A DNA stretch of 64,000 bases from an uncultured Myxococcales bacterium (GTDB taxonomy: Bacteria > Myxococcota_A > UBA9042 > DTJE01). A program made the position numbers and the translations under genes. Within the stretch, counting starts at the first letter, position 1. Every line of letters starts with the position of its first letter. Of the stretch, positions 50,814-60,372 are shown in pieces. Under the pieces are notes generated by a model. It had not been told where the DNA came from. It was given only the letters and a program-made list of their open reading frames with translations, and did not search any database. The stretch spans positions 10,766 to 74,765 of the forward strand of contig CALJUR010000069.1 of the NCBI GenBank assembly GCA_937975765.1, given 5' to 3'.

Positions 50814-51321
50814 GGATCATCCTTGCGATCGTCGCCTTCGTCGTCGTGAACTGCACGCAGATCTGCGGCCGGCTGGCCTCCCGGCAGGCATCGCCGGGCG
50901 AAGCCATAGCCGGAACTCACCCCCCAGGATTCGCCCAGGCCATCGCCTGGGTCGTTCCCCATCAGGACGCTTCCATCCCGACGATACAGGTCAGAAGCCT
51001 CATACAGCCTCCGTTCGATCCGGATGAATCAGGCGGCAGGAAAAGGGGGGGTAGGTATGCCTAAAGAGATTGGAATGGCGGCCGATAGACTGTAACTCGC
51101 AGCGGGGGGTACCGAGCCGGAATTGTCCGACGCTTGGCTTTCTCCCCCGGAGTGGCCTTCACGATGGGAACGGGCGGGTTCGATGGGCTACCGGACAGGG
51201 TTGGACTGCACCTTCCCGAGCCTGTTTCGTCGTCCGGTTCAACTTCGCATCCGTTCGCCGCCCCGGGTTCTGCCCCGATGCGTGAAGAAAGGGAATGGAT
51301 GACTCCAAGGAGGATGCAGAG
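50814..51321. other. Intergenic region without recognisable gene
   Basis: About 500 bp with no frame of coding quality on either strand. The composition is more AT-rich than the flanks around 50900-51150. It ends with the leader and Shine-Dalgarno (AAGGAGG, 51307-51313) of the next gene. TTGGAA at 51070-51075 with TAACTC at 51093 (17-bp spacer) is a weak promoter candidate. Confidence 0.5.
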
Positions 51322-52662
51322 ATGCGCAAGATTCAGTTCCTCGTGCTGATGGTGGCACTGCTCGGGATCCATTGGTCGGCGGCCGCGCAGTGCCCCTCGA
51401 CCTTGGCCGAGAGCCAGATCTACCTGTTCTCGGACGGCTTCGTGTCCGGCATGGACATCGACGTCTCGTACGACAACAGCAAGTACCTCATCGTGAACAA
51501 CCTGCAGGACGCGACCACGGAAGACCGGGCGCTGTACGGCTGGGAGTTCCAGGTGTCCAACAACTACTGGACCGGCTTCGCCATCATGGAAGACGAGAGC
51601 ACCTGGGTGGAGTCGTACGACTCGGGGATCGCCCCGACCACCTCCTGCTACTCGGAGGCCCAGTGCGCGACGCTGAAGAGGGCGTGGGCCACCGGATGGG
51701 CAGCGCAGACCGCGGCCGGGTATCCGAATGACATCTCGGCGACGCTGGGTCGCCGGTACAACCTCGGCCTCAGCGAAATGGACAGCACCCCCCAGACGGT
51801 CATGGATGGAAACCCATACTTCTTCCATGTCAGTTCGGATGCAGACGGATACAACAACCATTCCCTGATGGGTTCCTACATGCAGGTCTGGTCCGCATCG
51901 TCGCAAGCATTCGACCGCTCGGTCTACTACTGCAGGAAATTGAAAGGCTTCGGATCCAGCATGTTCACCGGGGCCTCGCCGACGGTGGCCCTCGACTACG
52001 CGGAACCCATGATCGACCCGGCGCCCATCGCGGTCGCGACCTGGTCAACGTCCCTGGCGACCGATACCGCGTTCATCGTCTGGCAGGATCGGGACGCGCA
52101 GGGCGGGTTGGTCCTGAAGCGGGCGGTCGTGAATGGCAGTTGCTCGTTCCTGGTCGACCCGGAGGTCGTTTCCACGAACGTGCTGAACGGCCAGCGTGTG
52201 GCGGTGGCGGCGTTCTACTCGGGCTTCGTCGTGGCATGGACCGGCGAAGACAACGAGATCTACATGCGGACCTACTCGCCCAGCGGCACGCCGCTGACCA
52301 GCGCCTTCGCCGTCGGTTCGAAGGCCTCCGGCACCTGGAGGTTCTCCCCGCGGCTGGATGCCCACCGGAGCCGCAGCGAGAACTACTTCGTAGTGTCGTG
52401 GCAGGAACTGGACACCACGACCGGGTACTACAACTACCCCTACCGCCTCTACCGGGGCCTGAGCACCGTCACGGCCCGGTCGACCGTCCAGTACCTCGAC
52501 GACTCCAGCCACAACATCGAGCCGTTCTTCTCCCCGGTCCCGACATTCTTCTCCGGATGCACCTCGGACATCCGGATCGGCTGGGCATACGCGCGGTACT
52601 ACATCAGCGGCGGGTATCGTGAGGAAGCCCTCGTCCGCCAGATCGTGAGCCTTCCCCTGTAG
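51322..52662 (+). CDS. Secreted protein of unknown function, beta-strand rich
   Basis: ATG 51322 follows AAGGAGG by 8 nt; an in-frame ATG at 51295 lacks this. The 446-residue product has a signal peptide (FLVLMVALLGIHWSAAAQ) and no lipobox. The mature part is rich in Tyr, Ser and Trp, with repeated strands (TAFIVWQDRDAQGGLVL, GFVVAWTGEDNEIYMR, YFVVSWQELD). This suggests a beta-propeller similar in style to the lipoprotein at 46295. Codon use is slightly less GC-rich than its neighbours. No family recognised. Confidence 0.72.
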   Translation: MRKIQFLVLMVALLGIHWSAAAQCPSTLAESQIYLFSDGFVSGMDIDVSYDNSKYLIVNNLQDATTEDRALYGWEFQVSNNYWTGFAIMEDESTWVESYDSGIAPTTSCYSEAQCATLKRAWATGWAAQTAAGYPNDISATLGRRYNLGLSEMDSTPQTVMDGNPYFFHVSSDADGYNNHSLMGSYMQVWSASSQAFDRSVYYCRKLKGFGSSMFTGASPTVALDYAEPMIDPAPIAVATWSTSLATDTAFIVWQDRDAQGGLVLKRAVVNGSCSFLVDPEVVSTNVLNGQRVAVAAFYSGFVVAWTGEDNEIYMRTYSPSGTPLTSAFAVGSKASGTWRFSPRLDAHRSRSENYFVVSWQELDTTTGYYNYPYRLYRGLSTVTARSTVQYLDDSSHNIEPFFSPVPTFFSGCTSDIRIGWAYARYYISGGYREEALVRQIVSLPL

Positions 52663-52682
52663 CGCAACGTCCTTGCCTTCCT

Positions 52683-52892
52683 GAACCACCCGAGACCGGT
52701 CCGGAGATCTGCGAACCGTCCTTTCTGCCGGCCTGCCTCGCGACGGAGTGCGGCGCCGTGATGGACCTGGTGGACGAGGCCATGCTGCGGGGACGGCGAG
52801 GCCGCGTGCCCGACGGCACCGCATGCGTCGGCCATGTCGGCGACATGGTCTGGAACGGCAGCTGCGAATGCGGCGAGTGCAAGGCGCGGTAG
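52683..52892 (+). pseudogene. Possible remnant of a Cys-rich surface protein
   Basis: One frame reads GPEICEPSFLPACLATECGA, then a segment ending CECGECKAR before TAG. The Cys spacing resembles Cys-rich modules of other proteins here. The only start codon (ATG 52761) would give just 43 residues without a signal peptide or Shine-Dalgarno. It is probably a decayed 3' end, or chance. The rest of the 379-bp gap holds only the promoter of the protease gene. Confidence 0.3.
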
Positions 52893-52952
52893 GCCTCCCA
52901 CCCGAACGTCGACGGCTCCCCTGCATCGCGAATCTTCCCCTGCACGACGCCC

Positions 52953-52981
52953 TTGAAAGACCGCCGGGTTGGAGGCAGAAT
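52953..52981 (+). promoter_or_regulatory. Promoter of the large protease gene
   Basis: TTGAAA (52953-52958), a 17-bp spacer and CAGAAT (52976-52981) lie about 60 nt before ATG 53042. Confidence 0.5.
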
Positions 52982-53041
52982 CCGCCCGATCCATCAGCAG
53001 GTTCTTTCCGGCGGGAACCTTCCCGCCCGACGAGGTGCGGC

Positions 53042-56000
53042 ATGGCGAAGCGGCAGGTTTCCTGGGCTCTGTGGCTGGCGGTGGCGGCGTTCGCGGGATG
53101 CGACGCGGTCGAGGTTCCGGGCGGGACGACGGCGGTCGAGGCGCCCCGGGCGACCCGGCGGATCGTCGCGGCGGCTCCGGGCGCGACGGCCCTGAAGGCG
53201 AACCGGTGGAAGGGCCAGGTGCGCGCCTTCCCGCGCGAGGAGGCCGCCCTGAACGCGGCGGCCCGGTTGCCCCGGCTGGCCGACGGCCTGTCCGCGCTGT
53301 TCGAGGCCGACGGCGCGCTGCGTTCCCCGGACGCGATCCGGCAGGTCGCCGCCGCCCGCCGGCTGCGGCTGGACGAGGGGCGCGTGCAGGTGGTCGCGCA
53401 CGTCGCCTTCCCGGCGGAATTCCAGCGTGGCGACGTCGCGACGATGGGCGGCGTGGCGATGACCGTGGACGGCGCCGCCGACGGGCAGGTCCAGGGCTGG
53501 GTGCGGCTGGCCGACCTGCCGGCGCTGTCGAAGGCTCCGGGAGTTTTGTCGGTGACCGTGCCGGTCGCTCCGAGGACGACCGTGACCTCGGAAGGCGTGG
53601 CGAAGATGAACGTCCCGACGGTGCACAACCTGGACATCAAGGGCCAGGGACAGAAGATCGGCATCCTGGACGTCGGGTTCTCGGGATACACGTCGCTGCT
53701 GGGCACCGAACTGCCGGCCAGCGTGACGACGAAGTCCTTCTTCGGTTCGGGGGCAGGCGACATCACCGGCGGCGGCGAGGTGCACGGCGTGGCGGTGGCC
53801 GAGGTCGTGTACGACCTGGCTCCGCAGGCCCAGATGTACCTGGTCAACTGCGACTCGGAGGTGACCCTCCTGTCCGCGGTCGACTGGCTGATCGCGCAGG
53901 GCGTGGACGTCATCACGACCTCCACGGGCGCCTACAACTGGGAGAACACGGACGGCACCGGCCCCGTGGCGGCCAAGGCCAACGCCGCGCGCGACGCCGG
54001 CATCGTCTTCACGGCGGCGGCCGGCAACAGCGGCGACTCGCACTACCGAGCGACCTTCGCCCCGTCCAGCGTGGACGTGTATCACAAGTTCTACTCCACC
54101 GGCGGCAACATCATGCTGCTGGCGGACGACGGCACGAACATCTACTACATCCCGCAGGACACCCCCCTGATCATCGACCTGGTCTGGGACGACTGGGGCG
54201 CCAACAACGGCACGCCGACCTCGACGGTGGACTACGACCTGTACCTGGCCATGTTCGACGAGGTGACCGACCCCGCGAACCCGGGCTGGGTCCTGGTGGC
54301 GGGGTCCGAGGAGACGCAGGCCGGCGCGGCCTTCCCGCGCGAGACGATCGGCGTCTACGCGCCGCAGCAGGCGGTGTACGGCATCGTGGTGGCCCGCAAG
54401 ACCAACACGACCGCGCTGAAGCCCTTCGACCTGTTCGTCACGAACGTCTTCTCGGACCTGAACCTGATCGGCCCGGACCTGCTGGTCCCGGCGCAGAGCG
54501 TGGTCTCGCCGTGCTGCGGCGCGAAGGTGCAGTGCATCGGTGCCGTGGACGTCAACGACGCGCTGCTGGAATACAGCAGCCGCGGGCCCAGCCACCCGAA
54601 CGGCTCGGGGGTGACCTTGCCCAAGCCGGACTTCGTGGCGCCGTCCGAGGTCAGCACCGTCACGTACCCGAAGGACGCGTCCAACCCGGCGGGCTTCGGC
54701 GGCACGTCCGGATCCACGCCGCACGCGGCGGGCGTCGCGGCGCTGTTCCTGCAACTGGCCAGCGGGGACGCGGCGGTGGCCGAGACGCAGATGCGCGCGG
54801 CGGCGGTGGACCTGGGGACGGCGGGTCGCGACGACACGTACGGGTACGGGCGCGTCAAGGCGGTGCCGTGCTGGACGGCGCTGTGCGACGACGGGCTGGC
54901 CTGCACGACCGATACCTGCCACGCGACGCTGGGGTGCCAGCACGCGGCCAGCGGCACGGGGTGCCTGATCGGCGGCACCTGCATTGCCAACGGCGCTGCG
55001 AACCCGGAAAACGCCTGCCAGAAGTGCGACCAGGCGTCGCCGACCCAGTGGTCGAACGTGACCGATGGCACCGCCTGCGCCGCGGACGGCAACGACTGCA
55101 CGGTGGACCAGTGCCAGGCGGGTGCCTGCGTACACCCGACGGCCCCGAACGGGACGTCCTGCGCGGACGACGGGTTCGCGTGCACGTCGGACCTGTGCCA
55201 GGGCGGCACGTGCGCCCACGCGGTGACGGCGGGCTGCCTGATCGCGGGGGCGTGCCGGGCGGCCGGCGCCGAGAACCCCGAGAACCCCTGCCAGCAGTGC
55301 GCCCCGGCGAACAAGACCCAGTGGACCCACAAGGCGGACACGACCCCGTGCGAGGACGGCCTGTTCTGCACGGTCGGGGACGCCTGCCAGTCCGGGACCT
55401 GCCAGTCGGGCCTGCCGCGCGACTGCAGCGCGTTCGCGGACGACTGCAACACGGCGGCCTGCAGCGAGGGCGGCGGGGCCTGCGTCCGGACGCCGAAGAC
55501 AGACCTGACCCCCTGCACGGGCGACGGCAACAACTGCACGCTGGACCGGTGCGAGTCCGGCGTGTGCCTGCACCCGGCGCTGCCGAACGACTGCGGGCCC
55601 CGCGTCTGCGGCACGTCCCCGAACGGTTGCCACGACTGCGGCACGTGTCCGGACGGGTTCGGGTGCGGGACCGACGGCCAGTGCACGAACCTGTGCGCCG
55701 GCGTGAACTGCCCCGAGTGCCAGGCCTGCCAGGGCGGCGCGTGCGTGCCGGCGAACGAAGGGGCCGCGTGCACGGCCGACGCCAACGAGTGCACGCAGGA
55801 CCAGTGCGTGGCGGGCACGTGCAGCCACCCGGCGGTTTCGAACGGGACGCTGTGCAACGACGGCACCGCGTGCACGCGTTCGGACACCTGCCAGGGCGGC
55901 GCCTGCACGGGGGCGGACCCCGTGGTCTGCACCGCGAAGGACGTGTGCCACGTCGCCGGTTCCTGCGACCCGGCGACCGGCACCTGCTCGGACCCGGCGA

Positions 56001-57544
56001 AGCCGGACGCCAGCCCCTGCACGGACGACGGCAACGCCTGCACCATCGACGCCTGCACCGCCGGCGTGTGCACGCACGGGAGCGTCGCGACCGGCATGGC
56101 CTGCGACGACGGCGACAAGTGCACGCAGACCGACGGTTGCGTGGCCGGGCAGTGTGTCGGCGGCAACCCCGTGGCCTGCCCGGCGCCAGTGGCGTGCCAC
56201 AGCCAGGGGACGTGCGACCCGGGCACCGGCGCGTGCAGCGACCCGCTGGAGGCGGACGGCGTGGCGTGCGCGGACGACGGAAACGAGTGCACCTCGGACG
56301 CCTGCCTGGCGGGCGCCTGCGACCACAAGGCGCGCACGGACGGCACGGCGTGCACCGACGACGGCCTGGCGTGCACGGCCGATGCCTGCGGGGCGGGGGT
56401 CTGCACCCACGTCCGGCAGGCGGGCTGCCTGATCGGCGGCCAGTGCGTGGCCGCGGGCGTCCCGAACCCGGCCAATCCCTGCGAGTCCTGCCAGGAGGCC
56501 GCACCGACGCAGTGGTCGAAGGTGCAGGACGGGACGGCCTGCGAGGACGGGCTGTACTGCACCGCGGGCGACTCCTGCCAGGGGGGCGCGTGCGCGGGGG
56601 GCGAGGCCCGGGACTGCAGCGGGATGGACGGCATCTGCGCGTTCGGCGTGTGCGCCGAGGACCACGACGCGTGCGAGGCGGCGCCGAAAGAGAACGGGAC
56701 GCCGTGTGGCGATGCCTACTCGTGCGGGAGCGGCCTGCTGGTCAAGGCCGACTCCTGCCAGGGTGGCGTCTGCACGGATGCCGGTACGGTGAATTGCGCG
56801 CCGTACGCGGGGTGCTCGGCGCCCGACACCTGCGCGACGACGTGCTCGACGGGGACCGACTGCGTGGCCGGCAACCGCTGCGTCTCGGGGGCCTGCGGGG
56901 CCAACCGCGCCCCGGAGGCGAAGGCCGGCGACGACGCGATGGTCGACGAGGGGACGGAGGTGCAGCTGGACGGGACGAAGTCGGAGGACCTGGACGGCGA
57001 CCCGCTGGCCTACGAGTGGACCCAGGTGGGCGAGCCCGCCGTGGCGCTGGACGACGCCTCGATCGCCCAGCCGACGTTCACGGCGCCCGAGGTGGACGCC
57101 GAGACCGTGCTGGTCTTCCGGCTGGTGGTGAAGGACGGGCTGGCCAGCAGCGCCTACGACGAGGTGCAGGTCACGGTGCGCGACGTGCCGAAGCCGCCGG
57201 AGGGCGAGGACGCCACGGAGGTCCAGGGCGAGGACGTCGCGGTGGCCGAGGGTACCGACGTGGCCATGCCCGAGGGCGAGGATACGGCGGTGCCGCCGGA
57301 CGGGGTGCCGACGGACACGTTGGAGCCGGACGGGGCCCTGACCGACGAGGGACGGGACGGCCTTGCCGAGGAGACCAAGCCGATGGACGTCCCGCTGGCG
57401 GAGGTGCCTTCCGACCTGGGTGGCACGGACACGGGCAAGAAGAACGGTGGCGGCGGCTGCAGCACCGGCGGTGCCTCCCCGACGGCCCTGGCCCCGCTGC
57501 TGCTGGCCCTGGCGGCCTTCGTCGCCCGCCGTCGCCGGGACTGA
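53042..57544 (+). CDS. Large subtilisin-like (S8) protease with Cys-rich repeats, PKD-like domain and MYXO-CTERM-like tail
   Basis: The product has 1500 residues. It starts with a lipoprotein-like signal (WLAVAAFAGCDAV) and a pro-region to about 195. The S8 domain follows (about 205-610): Asp in KIGILDVGFSG, His in GEVHGVAVAEVV and Ser in GGTSGSTPHAAGVAAL, so the triad is complete. Residues about 615-1285 hold many Cys-rich modules (CDDGLACTTDTC, CLIGGTC, CQGGAC), typical of myxobacterial surface proteins. A PKD/cadherin-like domain (about 1295-1380), an acidic Val/Pro linker, then GGGGCST, a hydrophobic helix and RRRRD close it. It is probably a surface-anchored protease or adhesin. A lipobox and a C-terminal sorting signal in one protein is unusual. 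Confidence 0.85.
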   Translation: MAKRQVSWALWLAVAAFAGCDAVEVPGGTTAVEAPRATRRIVAAAPGATALKANRWKGQVRAFPREEAALNAAARLPRLADGLSALFEADGALRSPDAIRQVAAARRLRLDEGRVQVVAHVAFPAEFQRGDVATMGGVAMTVDGAADGQVQGWVRLADLPALSKAPGVLSVTVPVAPRTTVTSEGVAKMNVPTVHNLDIKGQGQKIGILDVGFSGYTSLLGTELPASVTTKSFFGSGAGDITGGGEVHGVAVAEVVYDLAPQAQMYLVNCDSEVTLLSAVDWLIAQGVDVITTSTGAYNWENTDGTGPVAAKANAARDAGIVFTAAAGNSGDSHYRATFAPSSVDVYHKFYSTGGNIMLLADDGTNIYYIPQDTPLIIDLVWDDWGANNGTPTSTVDYDLYLAMFDEVTDPANPGWVLVAGSEETQAGAAFPRETIGVYAPQQAVYGIVVARKTNTTALKPFDLFVTNVFSDLNLIGPDLLVPAQSVVSPCCGAKVQCIGAVDVNDALLEYSSRGPSHPNGSGVTLPKPDFVAPSEVSTVTYPKDASNPAGFGGTSGSTPHAAGVAALFLQLASGDAAVAETQMRAAAVDLGTAGRDDTYGYGRVKAVPCWTALCDDGLACTTDTCHATLGCQHAASGTGCLIGGTCIANGAANPENACQKCDQASPTQWSNVTDGTACAADGNDCTVDQCQAGACVHPTAPNGTSCADDGFACTSDLCQGGTCAHAVTAGCLIAGACRAAGAENPENPCQQCAPANKTQWTHKADTTPCEDGLFCTVGDACQSGTCQSGLPRDCSAFADDCNTAACSEGGGACVRTPKTDLTPCTGDGNNCTLDRCESGVCLHPALPNDCGPRVCGTSPNGCHDCGTCPDGFGCGTDGQCTNLCAGVNCPECQACQGGACVPANEGAACTADANECTQDQCVAGTCSHPAVSNGTLCNDGTACTRSDTCQGGACTGADPVVCTAKDVCHVAGSCDPATGTCSDPAKPDASPCTDDGNACTIDACTAGVCTHGSVATGMACDDGDKCTQTDGCVAGQCVGGNPVACPAPVACHSQGTCDPGTGACSDPLEADGVACADDGNECTSDACLAGACDHKARTDGTACTDDGLACTADACGAGVCTHVRQAGCLIGGQCVAAGVPNPANPCESCQEAAPTQWSKVQDGTACEDGLYCTAGDSCQGGACAGGEARDCSGMDGICAFGVCAEDHDACEAAPKENGTPCGDAYSCGSGLLVKADSCQGGVCTDAGTVNCAPYAGCSAPDTCATTCSTGTDCVAGNRCVSGACGANRAPEAKAGDDAMVDEGTEVQLDGTKSEDLDGDPLAYEWTQVGEPAVALDDASIAQPTFTAPEVDAETVLVFRLVVKDGLASSAYDEVQVTVRDVPKPPEGEDATEVQGEDVAVAEGTDVAMPEGEDTAVPPDGVPTDTLEPDGALTDEGRDGLAEETKPMDVPLAEVPSDLGGTDTGKKNGGGGCSTGGASPTALAPLLLALAAFVARRRRD

Positions 57545-57630
57545 ATCGATCCCCCCCGCCCCTGTCGCCTATTGTGAACTCGTCTTCCGTACGAAGTAGG
57601 ATTCCGGGCAACGATCCAGGGAGGGGCAAG

Positions 57631-58941
57631 ATGCAGCCGGACGAACGCCGCCAGCATCCGCGGCGGGTCCTCGACGAGGACGTACTGGCCTACCTGGACG
57701 GCGACCGCCTGGACGCGCACACGGGCAACATCAGCGAGGGCGGGTTGTACCTGCGGTGCAGCCGTCCCGAGGAGTTCCCGCTGGGTGCCAGCGTGGCGCT
57801 GGTGTTCCACGACCCGGTCCCCCCCGGCGGCGAGGTGTTCCTGGTGGCGCGGGTGGTGCGGCACCAGCCCGGCGTCGACGGGGGCGTGGGGATGCAGTGG
57901 GACCGCGCCGTCGTGGCCGGCAGCGCGGACCCGCTGCGGCGCGTGGTCCGGAGGCTGTTCGGGATCAACGACCCGGTGCTGGAGGTCCGGATGCTGCCCG
58001 ATCGGGGGGGGCGCCAGCACACCTTCCGGTTCACGCGGCGGGACGAGTGGCCGGCCGGCAGGAAGGTCGTGGAGACACCCCGGGCGGCGCCGCCGCCGGA
58101 TGTCGTGCGGCCGCAAAGGCCGGTCGCGCCGCCGCCGCAGGCACCGCGACCGCCCGCGAGACCGTTCGTCACGCCCCCGCCGCAACCGGCGGTCCCGGCC
58201 GGGCCTTGCGCTCCCGTCGCGATGCCCGCCGTGGCGATTCCGGCCGCGCCGGTACCCGCGGTCCGGTCCCCCGCCCCCCCGCCGGCCGTCGTGGCCACGA
58301 AGCCTTCCCCGCCTGCGGCCAGGGGCGAGCCGCCCGAGCCGCCCAGGGTCGAGGAGGCTCCCGTCGCGGCCGCGATGATCCTGGAGGTGGACACCTCTGC
58401 GAGGCCCCGGCGGGCCGAGCCGGCACGACCCACCCCCGCCGAGCACGCGAAGCCGCCATTACCGCCCGGGGAGCCATCGCCCGCACAGACGGAGTCGCCC
58501 GCCGAGCCTTCGTCCCGACCCCAGACCGCATCGAGGAAGCGTTCTTCCCGCCGAGGTCCGGGGCCCATTTCGACGCGGGTCCTGGCGCGGGACAGCCGGC
58601 AGGCCCTGGACCTGCCCGCCTCGCTGGAACTGGCCGGCGTGACCATCCCCGGACGCCTGAAATGGATGGGCCCGGGCCTGGCCGGGGTCGAGAGCCCCTG
58701 GGTCCCGGCCGAGCCGGGCGCCGAGATGATCCTGCGATTCCAGATTCCCGCCCGCGGCGATCCTGCGACCGTGCAGGGGACCGTGCGCGCGTGCGCCGTG
58801 AACCGCGGCGCGGACGGAAGCTTCGCCTGCATCGAACTGTCGCTGGGCACGATGGACGAGGGCCAGAACCGCGGCATCATGACGAGGTACCTGCGGTGGC
58901 TGGCCCAGAAGCAGGCGTCGGGGGAAGGGAACGGGAACTGA
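57631..58941 (+). CDS. PilZ-domain protein with long Pro/Ala linker
   Basis: CAGGGAGGGG precedes ATG 57631. The 436-residue product begins RRQHPRRVLDEDV, then NISEGGLYLRC, the RxxxR and (D/N)xSxxG motifs of cyclic-di-GMP-binding PilZ domains (about 5-90). A linker of about 170 residues is mostly Pro, Ala and Val. The C-terminal part (about 310-430) looks like a second, degenerate PilZ barrel (SLELAGVTIPGRLKWMGPG) without the Arg motif. It could couple cyclic-di-GMP to motility or surface behaviour; the HD-GYP gene 7 kb away may act on the same messenger. Confidence 0.8.
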   Translation: MQPDERRQHPRRVLDEDVLAYLDGDRLDAHTGNISEGGLYLRCSRPEEFPLGASVALVFHDPVPPGGEVFLVARVVRHQPGVDGGVGMQWDRAVVAGSADPLRRVVRRLFGINDPVLEVRMLPDRGGRQHTFRFTRRDEWPAGRKVVETPRAAPPPDVVRPQRPVAPPPQAPRPPARPFVTPPPQPAVPAGPCAPVAMPAVAIPAAPVPAVRSPAPPPAVVATKPSPPAARGEPPEPPRVEEAPVAAAMILEVDTSARPRRAEPARPTPAEHAKPPLPPGEPSPAQTESPAEPSSRPQTASRKRSSRRGPGPISTRVLARDSRQALDLPASLELAGVTIPGRLKWMGPGLAGVESPWVPAEPGAEMILRFQIPARGDPATVQGTVRACAVNRGADGSFACIELSLGTMDEGQNRGIMTRYLRWLAQKQASGEGNGN

Positions 58942-59086
58942 AGCAGGGATCCGGGTCAGGGCGTCCCCCCGTTGCCATTTGAGCCCTTCCGGACGACAAT
59001 CCCGTCGGGCCGCCCGGTCACCCCGGGCAATGAGGCCGGCGCCGCGCGGGCACCGGCCGGGAATCGACGGACAACGGAGGTTTGTC

Positions 59087-60340
59087 ATGGCGACGAAGAG
59101 CGTGGCCGACATCGACCTGTCGGGCAAGACCGTGTTCATGCGCGTGGATTTCAACGTCCCGATCAAGGGCGGGCAGATCACCAACGACCGCCGCATCGTG
59201 ATGGCGCTGCCGACCATCCGGTACGCCATCGACAAGGGCGCGAAACTGGTCCTGGCGACGCACCTGGGCCGCCCGGCCGAGAAGGGCTTCGAGGCTGACT
59301 TCTCCACCGCTCCCGCCGCGCAGCGCCTGGCCGAGCTGCTGGGCCGGCCCGTCCGCCTGGGCCCGCCCGAGGTCGTCGGCCCCGCCGCCGAGGCCCTGGT
59401 GAAGGCGATGCAGCCCGGCGACGTGGTCCTGCTGGAGAACGTCCGTTTCGACCCGGGCGAAACGGTCGCCGACAAGGCCAAGAAGAACCCCGACAAGAAG
59501 CTGACGGAGGAACAGCAGGCGACCCTGGACCGGTTCGTGGCCGGCCTGGCCGCGCTGGGCGACGTCTACGTCAACGACGCGTTCGGCACCTGCCACCGCA
59601 AGCACGCGTCCATGTACGGCGCCGCGAAGGCCATCCAGAAGAAGGGCGGCCCCGCCGTCGCCGGCTTCCTGGTCGAGAAGGAGATCCGGTACCTGCACGA
59701 GGCCGTCGCGTCCCCGAAGCGCCCGTTCGTGGCCATCCTGGGCGGCGCCAAGGTGTCGGACAAGATCAAGCTGATCAGCAACCTGCTGGACAAGGTCGAC
59801 CGCATCCTGATCGGCGGCGCCATGGCGTACACCCTGCTGAAGGCGAAGGGCGTCGCGATCGGCAAGAGCCGCTGCGAGGCCGACCAGGTCGAGGAGATGA
59901 AGGCCCTGCTGGCGCGCGCGGGCGACAAGATCCTGCTGCCGTGCGACCACGTCGCCACCGACGACTTCGAGAACGGCAGGCCCGTGGTCGTGGACGTCGT
60001 CGACATCGCCGACAGCCTGCTGGGCATGGACATCGGCGAGAAGACCATCGCGGCGTTCGCGGCCCAGATCGAGAAGGCCGGCACCGTCGTGTGGAACGGC
60101 CCGATGGGCGTGTTCGAGAAGCCCGACTACGCGAAGGGCACCCGGGCGGTCGCCGAGGCGGTCGGCAACGCCACCGCGAAGGGCGCCGTGTCCGTCATCG
60201 GCGGCGGCGACTCGGCCGCGGCCGTCGAGCAGATGGGCCTGGAAGACCGCATGACCCACATCAGCACCGGTGGCGGCGCCAGCCTCGAGTACCTCGAGGG
60301 CCGCGCGATGCCCCCGATCGAGGTGCTGGACTCGAAGTAG
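59087..60340 (+). CDS. pgk: Phosphoglycerate kinase
   Basis: ACGGAGG precedes ATG 59087. The 417-residue protein is full length. MRVDFNVPIKGG and LATHLGRP lie in the N-domain, LLENVRFDPGE and NDAFGTCHRKHAS follow, GGAKVSDKI starts the ATP domain, and GGGDSAAAVEQMG with STGGGASLEYLEG ends it. It makes ATP from 1,3-bisphosphoglycerate in glycolysis. Two small inserts (AKKNPDKKLTEEQQA) are tolerated in the family. The neighbour gap gene is not in the window; engB follows after 32 bp. Confidence 0.98.
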   Translation: MATKSVADIDLSGKTVFMRVDFNVPIKGGQITNDRRIVMALPTIRYAIDKGAKLVLATHLGRPAEKGFEADFSTAPAAQRLAELLGRPVRLGPPEVVGPAAEALVKAMQPGDVVLLENVRFDPGETVADKAKKNPDKKLTEEQQATLDRFVAGLAALGDVYVNDAFGTCHRKHASMYGAAKAIQKKGGPAVAGFLVEKEIRYLHEAVASPKRPFVAILGGAKVSDKIKLISNLLDKVDRILIGGAMAYTLLKAKGVAIGKSRCEADQVEEMKALLARAGDKILLPCDHVATDDFENGRPVVVDVVDIADSLLGMDIGEKTIAAFAAQIEKAGTVVWNGPMGVFEKPDYAKGTRAVAEAVGNATAKGAVSVIGGGDSAAAVEQMGLEDRMTHISTGGGASLEYLEGRAMPPIEVLDSK

Positions 60341-60372
60341 GGCATCCCCGCCCCATCCAGTGGAGGCCTGCC

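Noticed and set aside
52994..56665. Minus-strand open frame of over 1200 codons
   Set aside because: It lies wholly antisense to the protease gene. In DNA this GC-rich, the frame opposite the third codon positions is often open. The translation is Arg/Ala/Val-rich with no recognisable domain.
54890..56900. Haem-binding sites in the Cys-rich protease tail
   Set aside because: The Cys pairs follow CxDDGxxCTxDxC-type modules. Occasional CH pairs do not form CXXCH arrays.
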